Shown here: positions 25,267 to 38,035 of the stretch, in pieces
How positions within the stretch are numbered: position 1 is the first letter of the stretch
Layout: the number at the start of each line of letters is the position of its first letter
Assembly: GCF_014529535.1 (NCBI RefSeq)
Contig: NC_050738.1
Coordinates: 4,968,588 to 5,032,587, forward strand
Origin: Bradysia coprophila
Taxonomy: Eukaryota > Arthropoda > Insecta > Diptera > Sciaridae
DNA length: 64,000 nt
Reading direction: 5' to 3'
Notes under the pieces: generated by a model
Database searches by the model: none
The model's input: only the letters and a program-made list of their open reading frames with translations
What the model was told of the DNA's origin: nothing
Made by a program: the position numbers and the translations under genes

Positions 25267-27626
25267 TGTTACTTAATAATTCATATTTTTACTGGAGATA
25301 TATTGACCCAAACAAGGTTGTATTGTCACTGTTGGGTTTCCCAAGAGCTCCACTTTAAGAACCATTTTTTTTTTCAATACAAAAATCGGACGTGTAAAGA
25401 GATGAAAGAAATTCATTTTTATATGCCTGGATAGCGTGGACTCCACGCCGTGGAGATAGTAAAGCACAAATTGTCTACATTATTCATAGTAGTTTTGGGG
25501 AGCAAGTAGTAAGCCTCAAAATGTTATTTAATTCAGTGAATGAAAAAAGCTATATGGTGGGAGTAGTTTGGTTTGCAATCACATTGTCGCGTGAATACCG
25601 CTTCATTTGCTCTAATTTTCACCCCTTGGAATGCTTACAAGTTTTTAACGACTACACTTGCTTGTTTTGTTCGTTTTATTTTTCAAGAGTATCTGAAATG
25701 TAGATGTGGAGTGGAGACAACGCAATTCTCAAATAAGCTAACAATAAATCAACTTTTACTTTTTTCTTTAGCTAGTTCTTTTAAATACTGCACCCTAACG
25801 TAAACAGTCAGACTCATAATATTCACAGACTACAGCAACAGAAGAAAGAAAAAAAAAACATTCTTGCAAATTTGAAATAAATAAATTGCATCTCAGTCTT
25901 GGATATGTATTTTTTGCATGGTGCGATGGCGCCCAAATACAAAATCATTCATCAATAAAATATGCAATTACGATAATATTTACAATTCCAATTCGTATAA
26001 TGTTTATCTTTAAATTGTTGAATAGCAAAAATAAAAACATTCCGTGCTATGCACACGTTCGGTCATGACGATAAAATTAGGTATTTAATTTGAGAACAAA
26101 AATATTTGAGGTATGTTGTCGGAGGTGTAATTACGATAGTCTATTACAATATAAAGAATATTTGTAATGAAATGTACTGAAAATTCCAACGTGAACAAAA
26201 CATTCGGCGAATTATTTATTGTCGATGGCAGTAATTGTTGTCACAAGTTAAACTTCAGTTAAAATCGAATTGCAATACAATAGACAATTGCACAAGATGT
26301 TGCCATCCAGGTAATACTTCGGATCGATTTTATCTTCTCTTAAATCGTCTAATCTTTCACAGATGAAAAGCACACCGCGCCTCTGAGATTGATGCAAAAT
26401 CTATTACTTCAGTAGTTTTAACATCAATGTTGTTTCGTGTGATCATAAGACATAAGAAAAGGCTAATGTTATATTTTGGTCATGGCTGTCGATGACACAT
26501 AGTAACAAGAATGAACTTCGATTCACTTGGATTCACTCCATTCACTGAATGGCATTCAGATCACTGATCGTAAGTGACGTCGTGAATTGGACAGGTAAAT
26601 CTTTCAAATGGAACTTTATGATGGAAAACTTAAACATTAAACTGTTAATCGGAAGGAAATCAGTAAAACTTTGAATTATTTCAATGGTTGCATTTAAACT
26701 GGAAAGATGAGGGATGGGGATGGTACTTCTTCCCTCGGTCATAATATGAAGTTTGAACGCATCAGAATGCAATATAATCTAATCACTGAACTCTTCATGC
26801 TTTTGGAATAGTGCTTAGTTTTTTCGTGGTTGTCCACTACCAGATGACGTTGTGTTTCTTGTAGACGTAAAGATTTACAATGAAATTTTTTGGCTTTTTA
26901 TTTTTTATTGTTTTCAATTTGGTTAAACAGTAATATCCTTAACTTTTCATAAATGTAGCATCTCATGGTATCAAACGTTACAACTTAAAATGAAATGTCT
27001 TAATCCTATAACCATATTCAATACATAATCCATTCAATTTCACCATTCGTAAATTAGCATTTTACTTATACAAAAGCCACTCCATTGGTAATAAATTGGT
27101 CTACATCATTAACTTAAAGTTTCAGCTCGAGTGGCACATCTAGCTTGAAAATTGTTTTTAATTATTTACGAATAAGTTCTGACTAACAGGCTAACTCACT
27201 ATTACTTAATTTGGCATTTATCCAGTTAGTTCTATCAAGCCGGACAATATTTCTAATACATTTTGGCACCTCTATATTGGCACATTTACATTTCTTATAG
27301 TATAACAAGTAAACTAGAGACGCGCGTGGTCTGAACTAATTCTTCTTTTTTCATCTATAAAACACTTATCAAAAAATATCGCAAATATATTGCTGATGTT
27401 GCGGTAGGAAAGTTAGCTTACAATTAAATGTTTAATTTAAAATGATCATTTCATCAAACTGTACACATAGTTAATGACAACAAAATTTTTACAACTAATA
27501 GACGTATATGCATGCTTACTGGAGCGAGCTATACAACAGATTTTCAAATTTACTTTCCTAACTTCATCGCATATATGTCCACCAATGGTTAGGAAAAACG
27601 TTTTTCCTAACATAAATGCTAAAGGG

Positions 27627-28073
27627 ATTTTTTCTTCCTGTAGTACCAAAACCGTCACATTCACTCACCAAATTTAGTACCGAAAGAGCAACATTCTCCC
27701 CTACTATTTTCTCTCAATTTTCATTCCCGCTTATGTCATTTTCGATCCTATCTTTATTCTTTCCCAAATGTGTCAAGTTGTTGTATGTACGCGAATGTAA
27801 TGTTTTTAGTGTTTTGTGACAATGCATTCATAAGGATTGCTTTCAGCATTCATACGGACTGCTTTCGGCATTCATTCAAATGTCTTTCAGCATTCCTACA
27901 GATTGCTTATTTTTCGACATTTGTGAGAATACATGCACACGGAACGGACTTCTTTAGGCATTCATACGGATTACTTTCGGCATTAATATGGAATGCTTTT
28001 GCACCGGTATGTTGTTCAGTTTTGTTGTTATGTTTTGTTCGGAATGTGACTTTGGTACTCCAGGAAGAAAAAT
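27627..28073 (+). mobile_element. Inverted-repeat element A, copy 1 (about 447 bp)
   Basis: The left end TTTTTCTTCCTGTAGTACCA is mirrored on the right by TGGTACTCCAGGAAGAAAAA, continuing into GTCACATTC/GAATGTGAC. Inside are 6-7 degenerate repeats of about 22 bp (GCATTCATACGGACTGCTTT). Copy 2 is at 41355-41803 in reverse. Confidence 0.85.
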
Positions 28074-28207
28074 AGTATACAAACCACGGATCAAAAAGGT
28101 GTGTTTTAGACCACGGTGGTGAAAACGTCCTTAGTCTCCGCTCCGCTTCGCGTCGCTCCACCTGGGTCTAAAACACACCTTTTTGATCCTTGGTATGTAA
28201 CATACTA
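28071..28207. mobile_element. Palindromic element B, copy 1, abutting element A
   Basis: GGATCAAAAAGGTGTGTTTT on the left pairs with AAAACACACCTTTTTGATCC on the right. The middle has GC-rich CTCCGCTCCGCTTCGCGTCG. It directly follows element A, as it also does at 41.25-41.35 kb. Confidence 0.8.
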
Positions 28208-28498
28208 TTTTAGTGAATTCGATTCAGAACTCGCCTCCGGCTCATGCCGGAAACCTGTCATTTGCTAAAAAAAATGCCATGCGTTAGGAAAATAACTATT
28301 AATTACTACCATCAAAAAGAGTAACCAAACAATTATTTAAAGAAATCGATAAATACAAAGTGATAAATTAACAACTTTAATTTCATATTTTGACTCGCCG
28401 TCCCCATCCAGAAACTCGTTTAACTCAATTAACAGAAACTCAATTAAAATAGCGGTAAACTCGTCTCCGAGTGGGTTTTTGCTATTAAAATAGGCACA

Positions 28499-28648
28499 TG
28501 CTATTCGCAGTCAACTGCCAATAGTCAATATATTGATGCTATTCGCAGTCAACTGCCAACAGTCAATATATTGATGCTATTCGCAGTCAACTGCCAACAG
28601 TCAATATTGATACTATTCGCAGTTGACTGCCAATAGTCAATATTATTA
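28499..28648. repeat. Tandem repeat, about 38 bp x 4
   Basis: The unit starts CTATTCGCAGTCAACTGCCA and recurs at 28501, 28539, 28577 and 28613. The last copy has the internal flip CAGTTGACTG. The unit itself carries the short palindromes CAGTCAACTG and AATATATT. Confidence 0.85.
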
Positions 28649-29395
28649 TATGACGTAATGGTTAAGATATTAGTATTTTGTCTTGTGTGGTTGAATTCCT
28701 CGCCTTCGACTCGATCTGTAATTTCCCATTCGGCAAACGAAAACCGCCTAACGAAAAAGTAATCTACTATTGACTTCGTCTTTGTATTGGAACAGACAGG
28801 AATTGAAGTGGTGATTTTCTTTGCATTACCGTATAATAGCATCGTTTATGTAGTTGCTAGGACATTCTTATTTTGGTAATCAGAATTTTGTGTTCCAACG
28901 ACGAAGTTAAAGACTATAATCCCAAAATAATAATGTTCACAACGTAAAACTACGTAAGCTATCTTATTCGCACCACGAAAATGAAAATTAACGCAAAGAT
29001 AATCAGATAATGAATAATTTCCACAGAGTGGTGCGAGTAAATATTTTTTCTATTCTAGATATTAAATTTACTCGGAAATAACGGTAATACAGATTCCAAC
29101 ACCATCAGTGTTACTCTGAGAAGCATGTCTGAGAAGCATGGTCTAATCAAGCGCCTGTCACTTACATAAACAATAACGAACTAAACCTTATGTTCACTTG
29201 ATTATGATGACGAAGATTTGGAAGTTATGTGTCGAGTCGAAGTCGTGGTACATAATCCAAATCGTCAAAATAAACATTTATGACAGATGTGCATACGCTA
29301 TTTTATCTGCCGAGAACAGATATATCGAGGTAAACAAATTTGCCCTAGAGGGATAACATCGAGATTATCGTGCTAGGCAGATAAAACGTTGTATA

Positions 29396-29499
29396 CTACA
29401 CTCAGGAAATAATTTGATATTTTCTGTCACGATGAGTAAACTCGGGCTGAAGCACTCGGACTCTTTTACTCGAAATATCAAATTACTTCCCTGGTATAG
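29396..29499. mobile_element. MITE, 104 bp, TA duplication
   Basis: The left end CTACACTCAGGAAATAATTT pairs with AAATTACTTCCCTGGTATAG. TA lies on both sides (29394-29395, 29500-29501). Confidence 0.65.
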
Positions 29500-29594
29500 T
29501 AATGTACTATTTCAATCGAAAGTATTTTTGAAACAGACAGCAAACATATCAGCAGTGTAATGATTCAATCCACTTCATCTTTTGATATTTTTTT

Positions 29595-29720
29595 CATTGC
29601 AAAGAACTTTTTGTACTTCATTAGTTTGAAACTTGAATTTTGCCATTATAAGACCGTATCAGACAGTGTACTTTGCTTATTTTTGTTGTCACTGTCGGCA
29701 ACAGATGACAAGCTGTCTAG
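29595..29720 (+). repeat. Copy of the TTACTTCATT...AACAGATG dispersed family
   Basis: It carries GTACTTCATTAGTTTGAAAC, then TGTCACTGTCGGCAACAGATG about 95 bp later, in the spacing of the better copies at 38984 and 52933. Confidence 0.6.
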
Positions 29721-29949
29721 TCTGTGGAAGAGCTACTCTGGCTAAAGAATAGGTCGGCCAAAACTGCTACTTTAAGGATTAAAAAAGAGTAAGGACGAGA
29801 GATAGTAAGAGAGTATGCATCCGAAAAAAAGGTGATGCGTAAGTAAGAATGAAAAACGTAAAAGTCTACCTATAGGCAAGCCATTGATCTTAGACTTCTA
29901 ACGTTAATTTGAATCTCAAATATCAAATCTAAGTAAGTCTAAATTAGCC

Positions 29950-30130
29950 TGTCACATACGGCTGTTCACCTGTTATCGATAACGACGACCAAAATAATGA
30001 CAAGCTCTGGGTAATATGGTCCATTATAAGATAAAATGCATGTTAAAAAAATTGAAGTACAAGATTTGAAATCAACAGATTAAAAATACTTTGATCTATG
30101 GAAGTAATAGATTCGATAATAATAATACTG
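29950..30130 (-). repeat. Reverse copy of the AACAGATG dispersed family
   Basis: It opens CCTGTCACATACGGCTGTTC and CCTGTTATCGATAACGACG, then AATGACAAGCTCTGGGTAAT and GAAGTACAAGATTTGAAATC. The same order recurs at 63622-63765. Confidence 0.7.
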
Positions 30131-30318
30131 GTCATATGCTTGCTAAGAGGTTAAAGTACGCATAATGTAAGTTATACTTACCTGGGAAAGCAAAATAAAC
30201 TCAAAATTATTTTGAGGATGAGTCGGAATTTTCTATTTCTTAACTTAATATGAATCATTGTCTGCCTACTAAATCAATCTCAAAATACTTGTTGTTGACC
30301 AATTTCCATCAGCCACTC

Positions 30319-31110
30319 TTAATTTAGCGGCTCTGCAATACATTTACATTGTTTTATTCTTTGAATTTTCTTTCGTCTCAATTGTGGTATTAAAGACGGA
30401 CACCGCAACGTTACCGTAATCCATGTCAATTTCTTTGGTTTGCAGAATGCACACGATCGAAACGCGGCTTCTGTTAAATCTTCCGGCTCCAGTTCATTTA
30501 TCGAATTGTACAACCGTTTCAGCTGGGTCATTCGATTTCGTTTCGGACTTTTTGGAATGTAAAATGAGTTGCATTGACCGTAACAGAATCGGTTCATAAT
30601 GTTCCGACTAAGGCATCCATCTTCGCGCACCCGTTGAATAAGTGGCTCCGTTTTGCACCAATCCTTTTTCAAATATTCCTTTCGCGTAACAAACAAAGCA
30701 TTTTTGCTGGATTTCAGCAACTTGTCACCCCGATACGATTGCAGGTCGGCTAAAATGTCAGTGTCGGGTAATGAGGACACGGATGGTGTGTACGGAATAT
30801 ATGTGTCGTTGTAGTGCATGAGCAGGGCATCCATGGGACGATTCGATGGTCGTCGATGGCTTAGATTGAAATCAATTGACACTTCGGGAGTTTGGTACAT
30901 ATCCGTACCGGTTGCGTCGACTGGATCTTCATCTAAATCATTTTGCAGTAGGGCCCGCTTTTCTTCGCGAGAAGCGTTCAGGCGTCGTTCAATGTGACGC
31001 GTGTTCATTATTTCCATAATTGAGTCCCCTTTCCGACGAGCACATAAAAATGGTGGAATAACTGTTGCGATGAGTAACAGTGTTGTGAGGCCGCTAATGA
31101 CCGTCATCAT
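30319..31110 (-). CDS. grem: Gremlin-like DAN-family BMP antagonist
   Basis: Secreted cystine-knot protein; gremlins bind BMP ligands and block receptor access. The single-exon frame has 263 residues. Residues 1-23 are a signal peptide (LTTLLLIATVIPPFLC). A basic/acidic propeptide-like stretch to about residue 135 has two N-glycosylation sequons (NAS at 45, NDT at 101). The DAN domain runs about 138-260 with nine cysteines (152, 166, 176, 180, 220, 223, 237, 255, 257). The blocks DWCKTEPLIQRV, NRFCYGQCNSFYIP, SCAFCKPKK and KKIQRIKQCKC are the gremlin signature. The loop between Cys180 and Cys220 (39 residues) is about 20 residues longer than I expect in vertebrate gremlin-1. A perfect 3' splice site (CCCATTTCAG) abuts the ATG, so a 5' UTR exon lies upstream. 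Gremlin versus another DAN member is clear from YGQCNSFYIP and AFCKP. Confidence 0.92.
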   Translation of the reverse strand: MMTVISGLTTLLLIATVIPPFLCARRKGDSIMEIMNTRHIERRLNASREEKRALLQNDLDEDPVDATGTDMYQTPEVSIDFNLSHRRPSNRPMDALLMHYNDTYIPYTPSVSSLPDTDILADLQSYRGDKLLKSSKNALFVTRKEYLKKDWCKTEPLIQRVREDGCLSRNIMNRFCYGQCNSFYIPKSPKRNRMTQLKRLYNSINELEPEDLTEAAFRSCAFCKPKKLTWITVTLRCPSLIPQLRRKKIQRIKQCKCIAEPLN

Positions 31111-34100
31111 CTGAAATGGGAAAAGTGTAAGTTTTAAAATTAAGAAGACTTGCCTTTATAATTTAAGCAGTCAGTCCATTGCATATAAGACAACGTCTTT
31201 GAGCATCTTTGTACGGCCTCTAAAGTGATTCGGATCAAGTCCCATTTAGATTTTTTATCAAAGAAGTGGATCAATTTTCAGCCCTTTTTCCAGAGCACTT
31301 CGCAACCTGGGCATTGAAGATCCTCCATCTATTGAGCATGGCTACTTCCATCGGTTCTCAACAATACGACTAAAAAAAGTCATGAGTTCTGGGATATGTC
31401 TTATGTGTATAGTAAAACGTATGTAACAAACGAAGTAAAAGATTTTCTATCAAACTGTTGATACACCTTGTCTTGATCTAAGAAGAAAAAGGACTTGACA
31501 ATCGCAATGGTGATATGCTTATGTACTCTCTCTTTGTCTTTGCCTATTGAATGTGCAAAATTCATTTTACACGAAACAATTCTAGACTCTGTATGCCGAG
31601 ACACATTAATAATAACTGGGGAAATGCGACCATATTTTGTGCTTAATCAGGAAATTATATTTAATTCTAAATCAAAAGAGACATATCGTCTAATTCAACG
31701 CGTTGATTTAAACGAATAAAAAAAACAAGGGAGGGAACACAATGTCATAAAACCAATTTGTGCAGCAAAGAGTTTTTTTTGTTGTTGCTAAATTGACCGC
31801 AACCATGCAATAGGTCTGGTAAGCACACCGTTTATTCAATAATCCATCATCAAATCATCATAATAACATAAATGATCAATCATCTCGAATCACACACATT
31901 ATAACCCAGCTCACAGTAGAGACGCAGACACACAGGCAAATATAAAATACGAAAAAAATTAACATGAATTGATATGCCAATCATTTATTTTGTTATGTTT
32001 GTTTATAAATGTCAGAACTTTACTCTAATAATGTCTAGGACCGAGTCATTTAAACGCTACTGTATACATATTATATGTATATACGCGCACTACGTGTGCC
32101 TGCTGAATCGCTTTGTTTACTTTAAATGAAAAGTTTTTCCCGAGATTCGTATCATTTCCATAGTACACACCATTCAAAGATGATCCGATTAAATATACCA
32201 CTGAGGCGACTCAATCAATACCCGCACGAAGTCTGGTAAGTTTCGAATTAAAGAGATAAAAACTACTTGTGTTCGGTTGTGGAGAGGTTGGAAATGGTAG
32301 GTTATATTAAAGTTATTTTCATAGAGTTCGTAACAAAGCTAAAACATTTTTATCATTCTTGTCAAAAGAAAATCGTCGAAGTGTATTTAACGTACACATA
32401 CTGTGCTCTCCCAACTTAACAGACACACTAGTCTCGACACGTTGATACTATTGAACTAATATTTCATATTTCTGATTGAAACACTTATTCGTTGTATTTA
32501 AAATTCGCTCGAACGGCTCTCCAGTCTCCTTAGGACCTTCCCTGCGATGGATCCCGATTGTTCCTAACAATGAGGGTTAGATATTTTTACAAGTTATATT
32601 TAATCGAAGTAAAGTCGCCGAAACCTAAATAATATCAAGACAGCGGTCAGAACATGTAGTTTTTATCAATAATTTTAACCATAGCACTGAACCAAATACT
32701 TGAACAGATTGTTTTGAAGGAAAATCGATCTTCTTCTCATAACATAAAATTGCGACGCAGCAGCGTTATCCCAACCTTACAAACTTAATTTACATGAGAA
32801 ATTTTCTTTGCTTCGTCGAGAAGGACCTTCTTGAAAATTATATTCTCGTGCTTGGTTCAGTGCTGTGTTTTAACTGTTCTGCCAAGTGATTTTATTGAAA
32901 TGAAACATTTCGAGCTGAAAAACAACTTTCAAGAGCCTTAGACGTTTGTTGATAGAAACTGTATAATAATACAGTCAGCCTCCGTGACATTCTTTTCGGA
33001 TGTCCGTTTCGGATACTTCTTTCAATTAACTTCGCAATTAACATGACCTTGCCCTAACCTAAGTTTGAAAAATCGCCTGACATAATCTCCTTTATATTGC
33101 TAATTGCCTTAATAGGTGTGATAGGATTTCAACGATCAATTTCTCAAAATAGTGAGATCGAGTTGATTTAACGCATTATCTGGAGAAGGTAGCTTCCCAT
33201 TTGCGATTTGAATAACTAGAACTTCCATTTTCATTAAGTCAAATAACGAAAATTACTCCAGGATTGACTTTCGTCTCTCAGGTCGAATTTATCACAAGAA
33301 GCATCATTTCTATCATTTGTCCCATGGATAGGTAATGTGTGATAGTAACATGCAACTAACTTTATATCGAAAAATAATTACGTGCTTCTAAAGTGTAAAA
33401 ACAAAATCAATAGACGCTTGACTTCCTAGAATTCGTCTAGAAAATGGAACGAAAACAACAACAAAAATCGTCTCAACATTATAATCCCGAATTGATATTC
33501 ATGGACATGTCCTTTCGTAATTTTTACATTCTCCACTTCGTCATTCTTATGATTCTTTTTCGAAATTACACTTAAAAATGACTCTGTCGATACATTTGTG
33601 GGAAAATCACGTCCTTTAAATTCTTGTCTCCGTTTTTATTGTACAAAAGAATGCGGTTATGCATTTTATGTGGTGTAACGTTGTCTTTCGGTTGTAATAA
33701 GACTCACAACGTAATGAGAAAATTCTTTGGAATGATTTTTGCGAGAATTTCGATTTTTATGTATTTTGAATTAATTCGAACAGTTGGATTATTATGAGAT
33801 CAATGAGCCATGGCACTTCCAATCACAGTCGTTAAGCATGTCTCCATCATAATTATCCAGATTGGTTCTTTCTCTAGTCTACATCTTGAGTCATTTTCTT
33901 GAATCTGTTGAAAATATCTTGTATCAAATAACGAAGCAGATTCGATAAATTTTCTAATTCTGTCCGTCTGAGAAAGGTTCAAAATTTCTGAACAGCAATT
34001 TGCCTTGAATGAGACTGGTTACTCATGGTAATGGTCGAGTTGCTTGATGATTTATCAAGTTTATATCCGATAGATTTTCGTTAATAATGTTTGGAACTTC

Positions 34101-34169
34101 GTCTAATTGTCAGAATGAATGTCTAGTCTTAGCCACACTACTTTTACTTTAAACTCAATCCCTCTATCC

Positions 34170-34285
34170 CTCAATCCAATATTTTACTACTTCATTTGTT
34201 AAAACAAAAATCTTGCAACAAAAGACGAAATCGATTATAGCTTATCGCTTACTTATTTTGTCGTCGTTGACGATAACAGATGCCG
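34170..34285 (+). repeat. Copy of the AACAGATG dispersed family
   Basis: TACTACTTCATTTGTTAAAAC is followed by AGCTTATCGCTTACTTATTT and CGTTGACGATAACAGATGCC. Confidence 0.65.
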
Positions 34286-34715
34286 AAAATATTTATAATG
34301 AAATTGTTTGTTCATTGTTCGAATAGAAATCAGTCTTCTCATTGGTGAAGTTTAAAAATAAGATTCAAAGAATCGTATAAACAAAAAGGTGGAAGATTTC
34401 ATTAGACATCTTCCGCCGTTATCTAAATACGAAAATGATGAGAAATTTATAAAGAACCGATCGACTTAACTTGTTTTTGGCCAAGACATTCTTCAAATCG
34501 AAATTTCAACGTGATAGCACATTATGGCCAAACGAAGAACATTTTTCATAATTTGGCCAAGCAAATGAGTCACTAAGCCGAACGATTCTTTTTGAATTTC
34601 TTGTTTTGCAAATTATTATATTTTCTGCTCTTCCTCAGAATTAACAAGAAGTGTATGCAGTGGTGAAGGTTTTTTTTGTATAGTTAGTGGTTTGTCCCCC
34701 GTGCATCAAAATCTA

Positions 34716-34908
34716 CACTGACAAAAAGAGTTGAAAATCTTACCCGCATCAGGTATTTCTGTCTTCAGGTAATCTAGAATAGCTGCCACAGCTGTATTTT
34801 TTTATGAGGCGCTACAGCTGTGGCAGCTATTCTAAATTACCTGCCAGGTAATATCTAGAGACAAAGTTACCTGCTGCAGGTAAGATTTTCAACTCTTTTT
34901 TGTCAGTG
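34716..34908. mobile_element. MITE, 193 bp, TA duplication
   Basis: The left end CACTGACAAAAAGAGTTGAA is mirrored by TTCAACTCTTTTTTGTCAGTG. TA lies on both sides (34714-34715, 34909-34910). Inner arms pair over GAATAGCTGCCACAGCTGTA. Confidence 0.88.
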
Positions 34909-35159
34909 TACATGACCTATTATGGTGTACAACGTTGAAAATTAGGTAATTGAAAATATGTAACCTTTCACAATCATATCACATCAATTGCATACAGTCG
35001 GAGAAAAATAGATTTCAGGATTTTAAGAGACATCATCGTTTTCATCGTTTTTCTGTATTCTCTCATTTCGCATGTTATTTCAAATTGCAATTGAGAGAAT
35101 TAGAGAAATGATTCTATCTCTAAAAAAAACCCAAAATCTATATTTCTTCGACTGTATTT

Positions 35160-35290
35160 CCGAATCTATTACTTGATTTACAACAAAATCTTCTACTTCA
35201 TTTGTTTTAGCATGTTTTTTGATAAGAAAAACTACTTTGCTTAGACTTTTGTCGTCATTGGAGATAACAGATGCCGTCTGTAATAATCTC
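35160..35290 (+). repeat. Copy of the AACAGATG dispersed family
   Basis: TCTTCTACTTCATTTGTTTT, then ACTTTTGTCGTCATTGGAGA and TAACAGATGCCGTCTGTAAT, ending in the GCCGTCTGTAA terminal word. Confidence 0.65.
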
Positions 35291-37152
35291 TGCATCTTCT
35301 AGTGTAAAATTATTAAATGTAACATAATCTGAAAACAACGACACCTCAAATCCGCCGTAATTTGTAAGAGCGACCTAATGATTTTTTTGCTTAAAATTTT
35401 CACGAAAGCAATTATACAAATTATGGTAGAAATGTCCATAATTCCTAACTAAAATTCCAACTTAATAAATCAAGAGATATACAGACCAAATACAAATCTT
35501 ACCTTCACTCGTTATTGCTGATGTGTTGACAAAATTGAACGCAAAAGCACAAGTTATACTCCAACGAAAACAACTTGTCCAGGAAAACTTTTTTTTTGTT
35601 TCTCCAGCCAATGTCTTATTAACTACTCAAAATATATAAATATATCAAACATCAACTTGTTAGATTACATTTCGATTGATGATGGTTTTTCTCGATCGAA
35701 AAATCACGAATGTGCCGTACATACGCAGACTATTTATTGCTTTCTTTGAGTGGTTTATTTTGGCACATATCAATTTTAAAACTTTTATATGTTTTCGTTT
35801 ATGAATGTAAAATTGTTTGTATGGTTCCACGGCGTATACACGAAATGTATGTGTTGTATAAATGTTTGTGCTCTTTAAATATAATAAAACAAAATCCACC
35901 GATTCAAAATAATCCCGAAAAACTTTTCAATTTGAACTCTTTTTTTCTGATTCGCTTCAAAATTCAAATTACACACATTTGATGAGAGAAGAAGAAAAAA
36001 ATCAATCCGAGAAGCGAACTGAACGTTTTTCAGTTTATTATTTTAATTTGAATTTGTAAATTTGATGATGTTGATTCGACGTCCGGTTAAAATCATACAT
36101 ATAATTGATGGCGCGTAGTCTGAATCAGGCGCCAGACGTCCTTTTTTTAAAATGTAAAGTTTTTTTTTCTTTCTTCTCTTCTCTGTACCAAACCGAAAAG
36201 AAACTATTTATAATAATCTTTTTTGTTGTTTCTGTCGACTTTTAATTTAGTTGAATTGTTTTTTTGTTAAACTAAAGGTAAAATGCACATAACTCATGGA
36301 CCAATTGCACTCGATCGCTCGTTCAATTTTAATTGAATCACATTTGTTTTCATCATTTAAAATGTTCCAAATTATTAAAGCAAATCAACCAACAAAATTT
36401 CGTCTATGTTATTTATTGCTTCATTCGGTGTGTTCACGTTCACAAAACACTCACTGTCTCTGATGCATTCGCCTAACGAGACTGGCTGATGATGTTCATC
36501 GTACAAACTTCAACGTATAAATGGGTCTGATTCTAGTTAACCAGAAATTTGTTTTGGACGCGTTTGAGTTTTCGATTTTTCATATTTCTCCACTTCTTAC
36601 GTTTTTCCATATGAGAATAGGTTTTCGTTGGTTCGGTTGGTCGATATAAACGTGCTTTGTTGTTGGCGATATCATATCTATATAAGTTTTTCGATGAAAA
36701 CCTCGCATAATAATTTTTATGTTGCTTTTGTTATGATCACTTTGGATGATATATTGGGAATATATTTGTGTAAACTTTTGGACACCAGTAACTTTTATTT
36801 GGTTAAGATGCTTTTTTACGCGTGGAGTGTTAGTTTTTAGCATCGCAAAAGAGGGTGAGCTAATCTATGCAATGTCGACATAACAGAATTCTTTTGAGAA
36901 AACATGATTGAGATTTTAAAACTGCAGAAATAGAGAATTGATAAGAAAATAAATAAAAATAATGGAATATTGGATACTTATAAACTGAACTGGTTAGTAA
37001 GAGTTCTTTCCTAAGCCAGTAGGTTTAAAGTCAGAGTTAAAGTTAAGATTAAAGTTTTATCAGAGTACAGTCGGAGTAACTGACTCGGACTGTAAAAACA
37101 AAAATTCCTTTTCAGATTATTGTCATTAAATTTCCCACAACTTTCTTGTCCA

Positions 37153-37580
37153 GGATAGGGATTACGGAGTCACTTCTCTTTTCTCTATTCAATCAAAACT
37201 CTACCGATAGAGAACGATTCACTATCTCATTGAAAGATGTCGCTGCAACAAAACTAATGTCATCAGAAAAATAATAAAAATTTATAATTCGACGGATTAT
37301 AGTCAAATAAAATGCCATCGTCATGTGCTACGACTTCAGGACTCTGGAACAGCAATTATTGTTTAAATCGGTCCTCCTATATCGGCTTGACGATAAGAGT
37401 CTTAAAAAAGGATGTGATGAAACGACAGCCAACGTTTTTTTCAAACCCTTATCCCCAAGCCGATATAGGGCCGATTGAAAAACTGATTACTGTTTCCTTT
37501 CAATGAGATAGTGAATCGTTCTCTATCGGTAGAGTTTTGATTGTATAGAGAAAAGAGAACTGATGTCGTAATCCCTCTCC
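37153..37580. mobile_element. MITE, about 428 bp
   Basis: The left arm GATAGGGATTACGGAGTCAC...TTCTCTATTCAATCAAAACT pairs with AGTTTTGATTGTATAGAGAA...CGTAATCCCTCTCC over about 85 bp. An inner pair CTATATCGGCTTG / CAAGCCGATATAG extends the hairpin. No clear target duplication. Confidence 0.8.
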
Positions 37581-38035
37581 AGCCTACATTGTCGCTTCAA
37601 ATTTGTATCGCATTTTGTGCGAGAATGTTTTATGGATAATCGATTGATAATTCGATAAATCAGTTGAAATTTTTCTATTATCGATGAAACATCCGATTGA
37701 TGTTGTATAGATTACTAGAACATTTTATCGATTGATGATATTTTGCAGTGAATATGTCTACAGTTACGTCGTCCTAAACTTTCTCTCCGCACGAATTATT
37801 CTTAAAAACTCCACAACCTTCAACTCCCTAGCGTTTTTTTCGCTTCATTTTTTTTAGATTCTGATAAATTGCAAAAAAATCTTATTTATCTCCTTATCAG
37901 AGATCTACCTCCACACTACAGGCACATTACTTGGTCTGAACATATAACTTAGTAAGATAAAGAAGAGTTGGAGGTTCGAAAATTGGATCGTTCTTAAATT
38001 CAGCTAAGAAAAATAGACGAGTAGTGTAGTGGTAC

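Larger units (their letters stand above)
24115..30318. other. 6.2-kb intergenic stretch, repeats only
   Basis: It contains the small palindromes at 24.5 and 25.2 kb, the compound element at 27.6-28.2 kb, a 38-bp tandem array at 28.5 kb, a MITE at 29.4 kb and two copies of the TTACTTCATT...GATAACAGATG family. No exon with recognisable homology was found on either strand. Confidence 0.55.

Noticed and set aside
28499..28648. 38-bp direct repeats resembling a CRISPR array
   Set aside because: There are no unique spacers between units, and the genome is eukaryotic; it is a simple tandem repeat.
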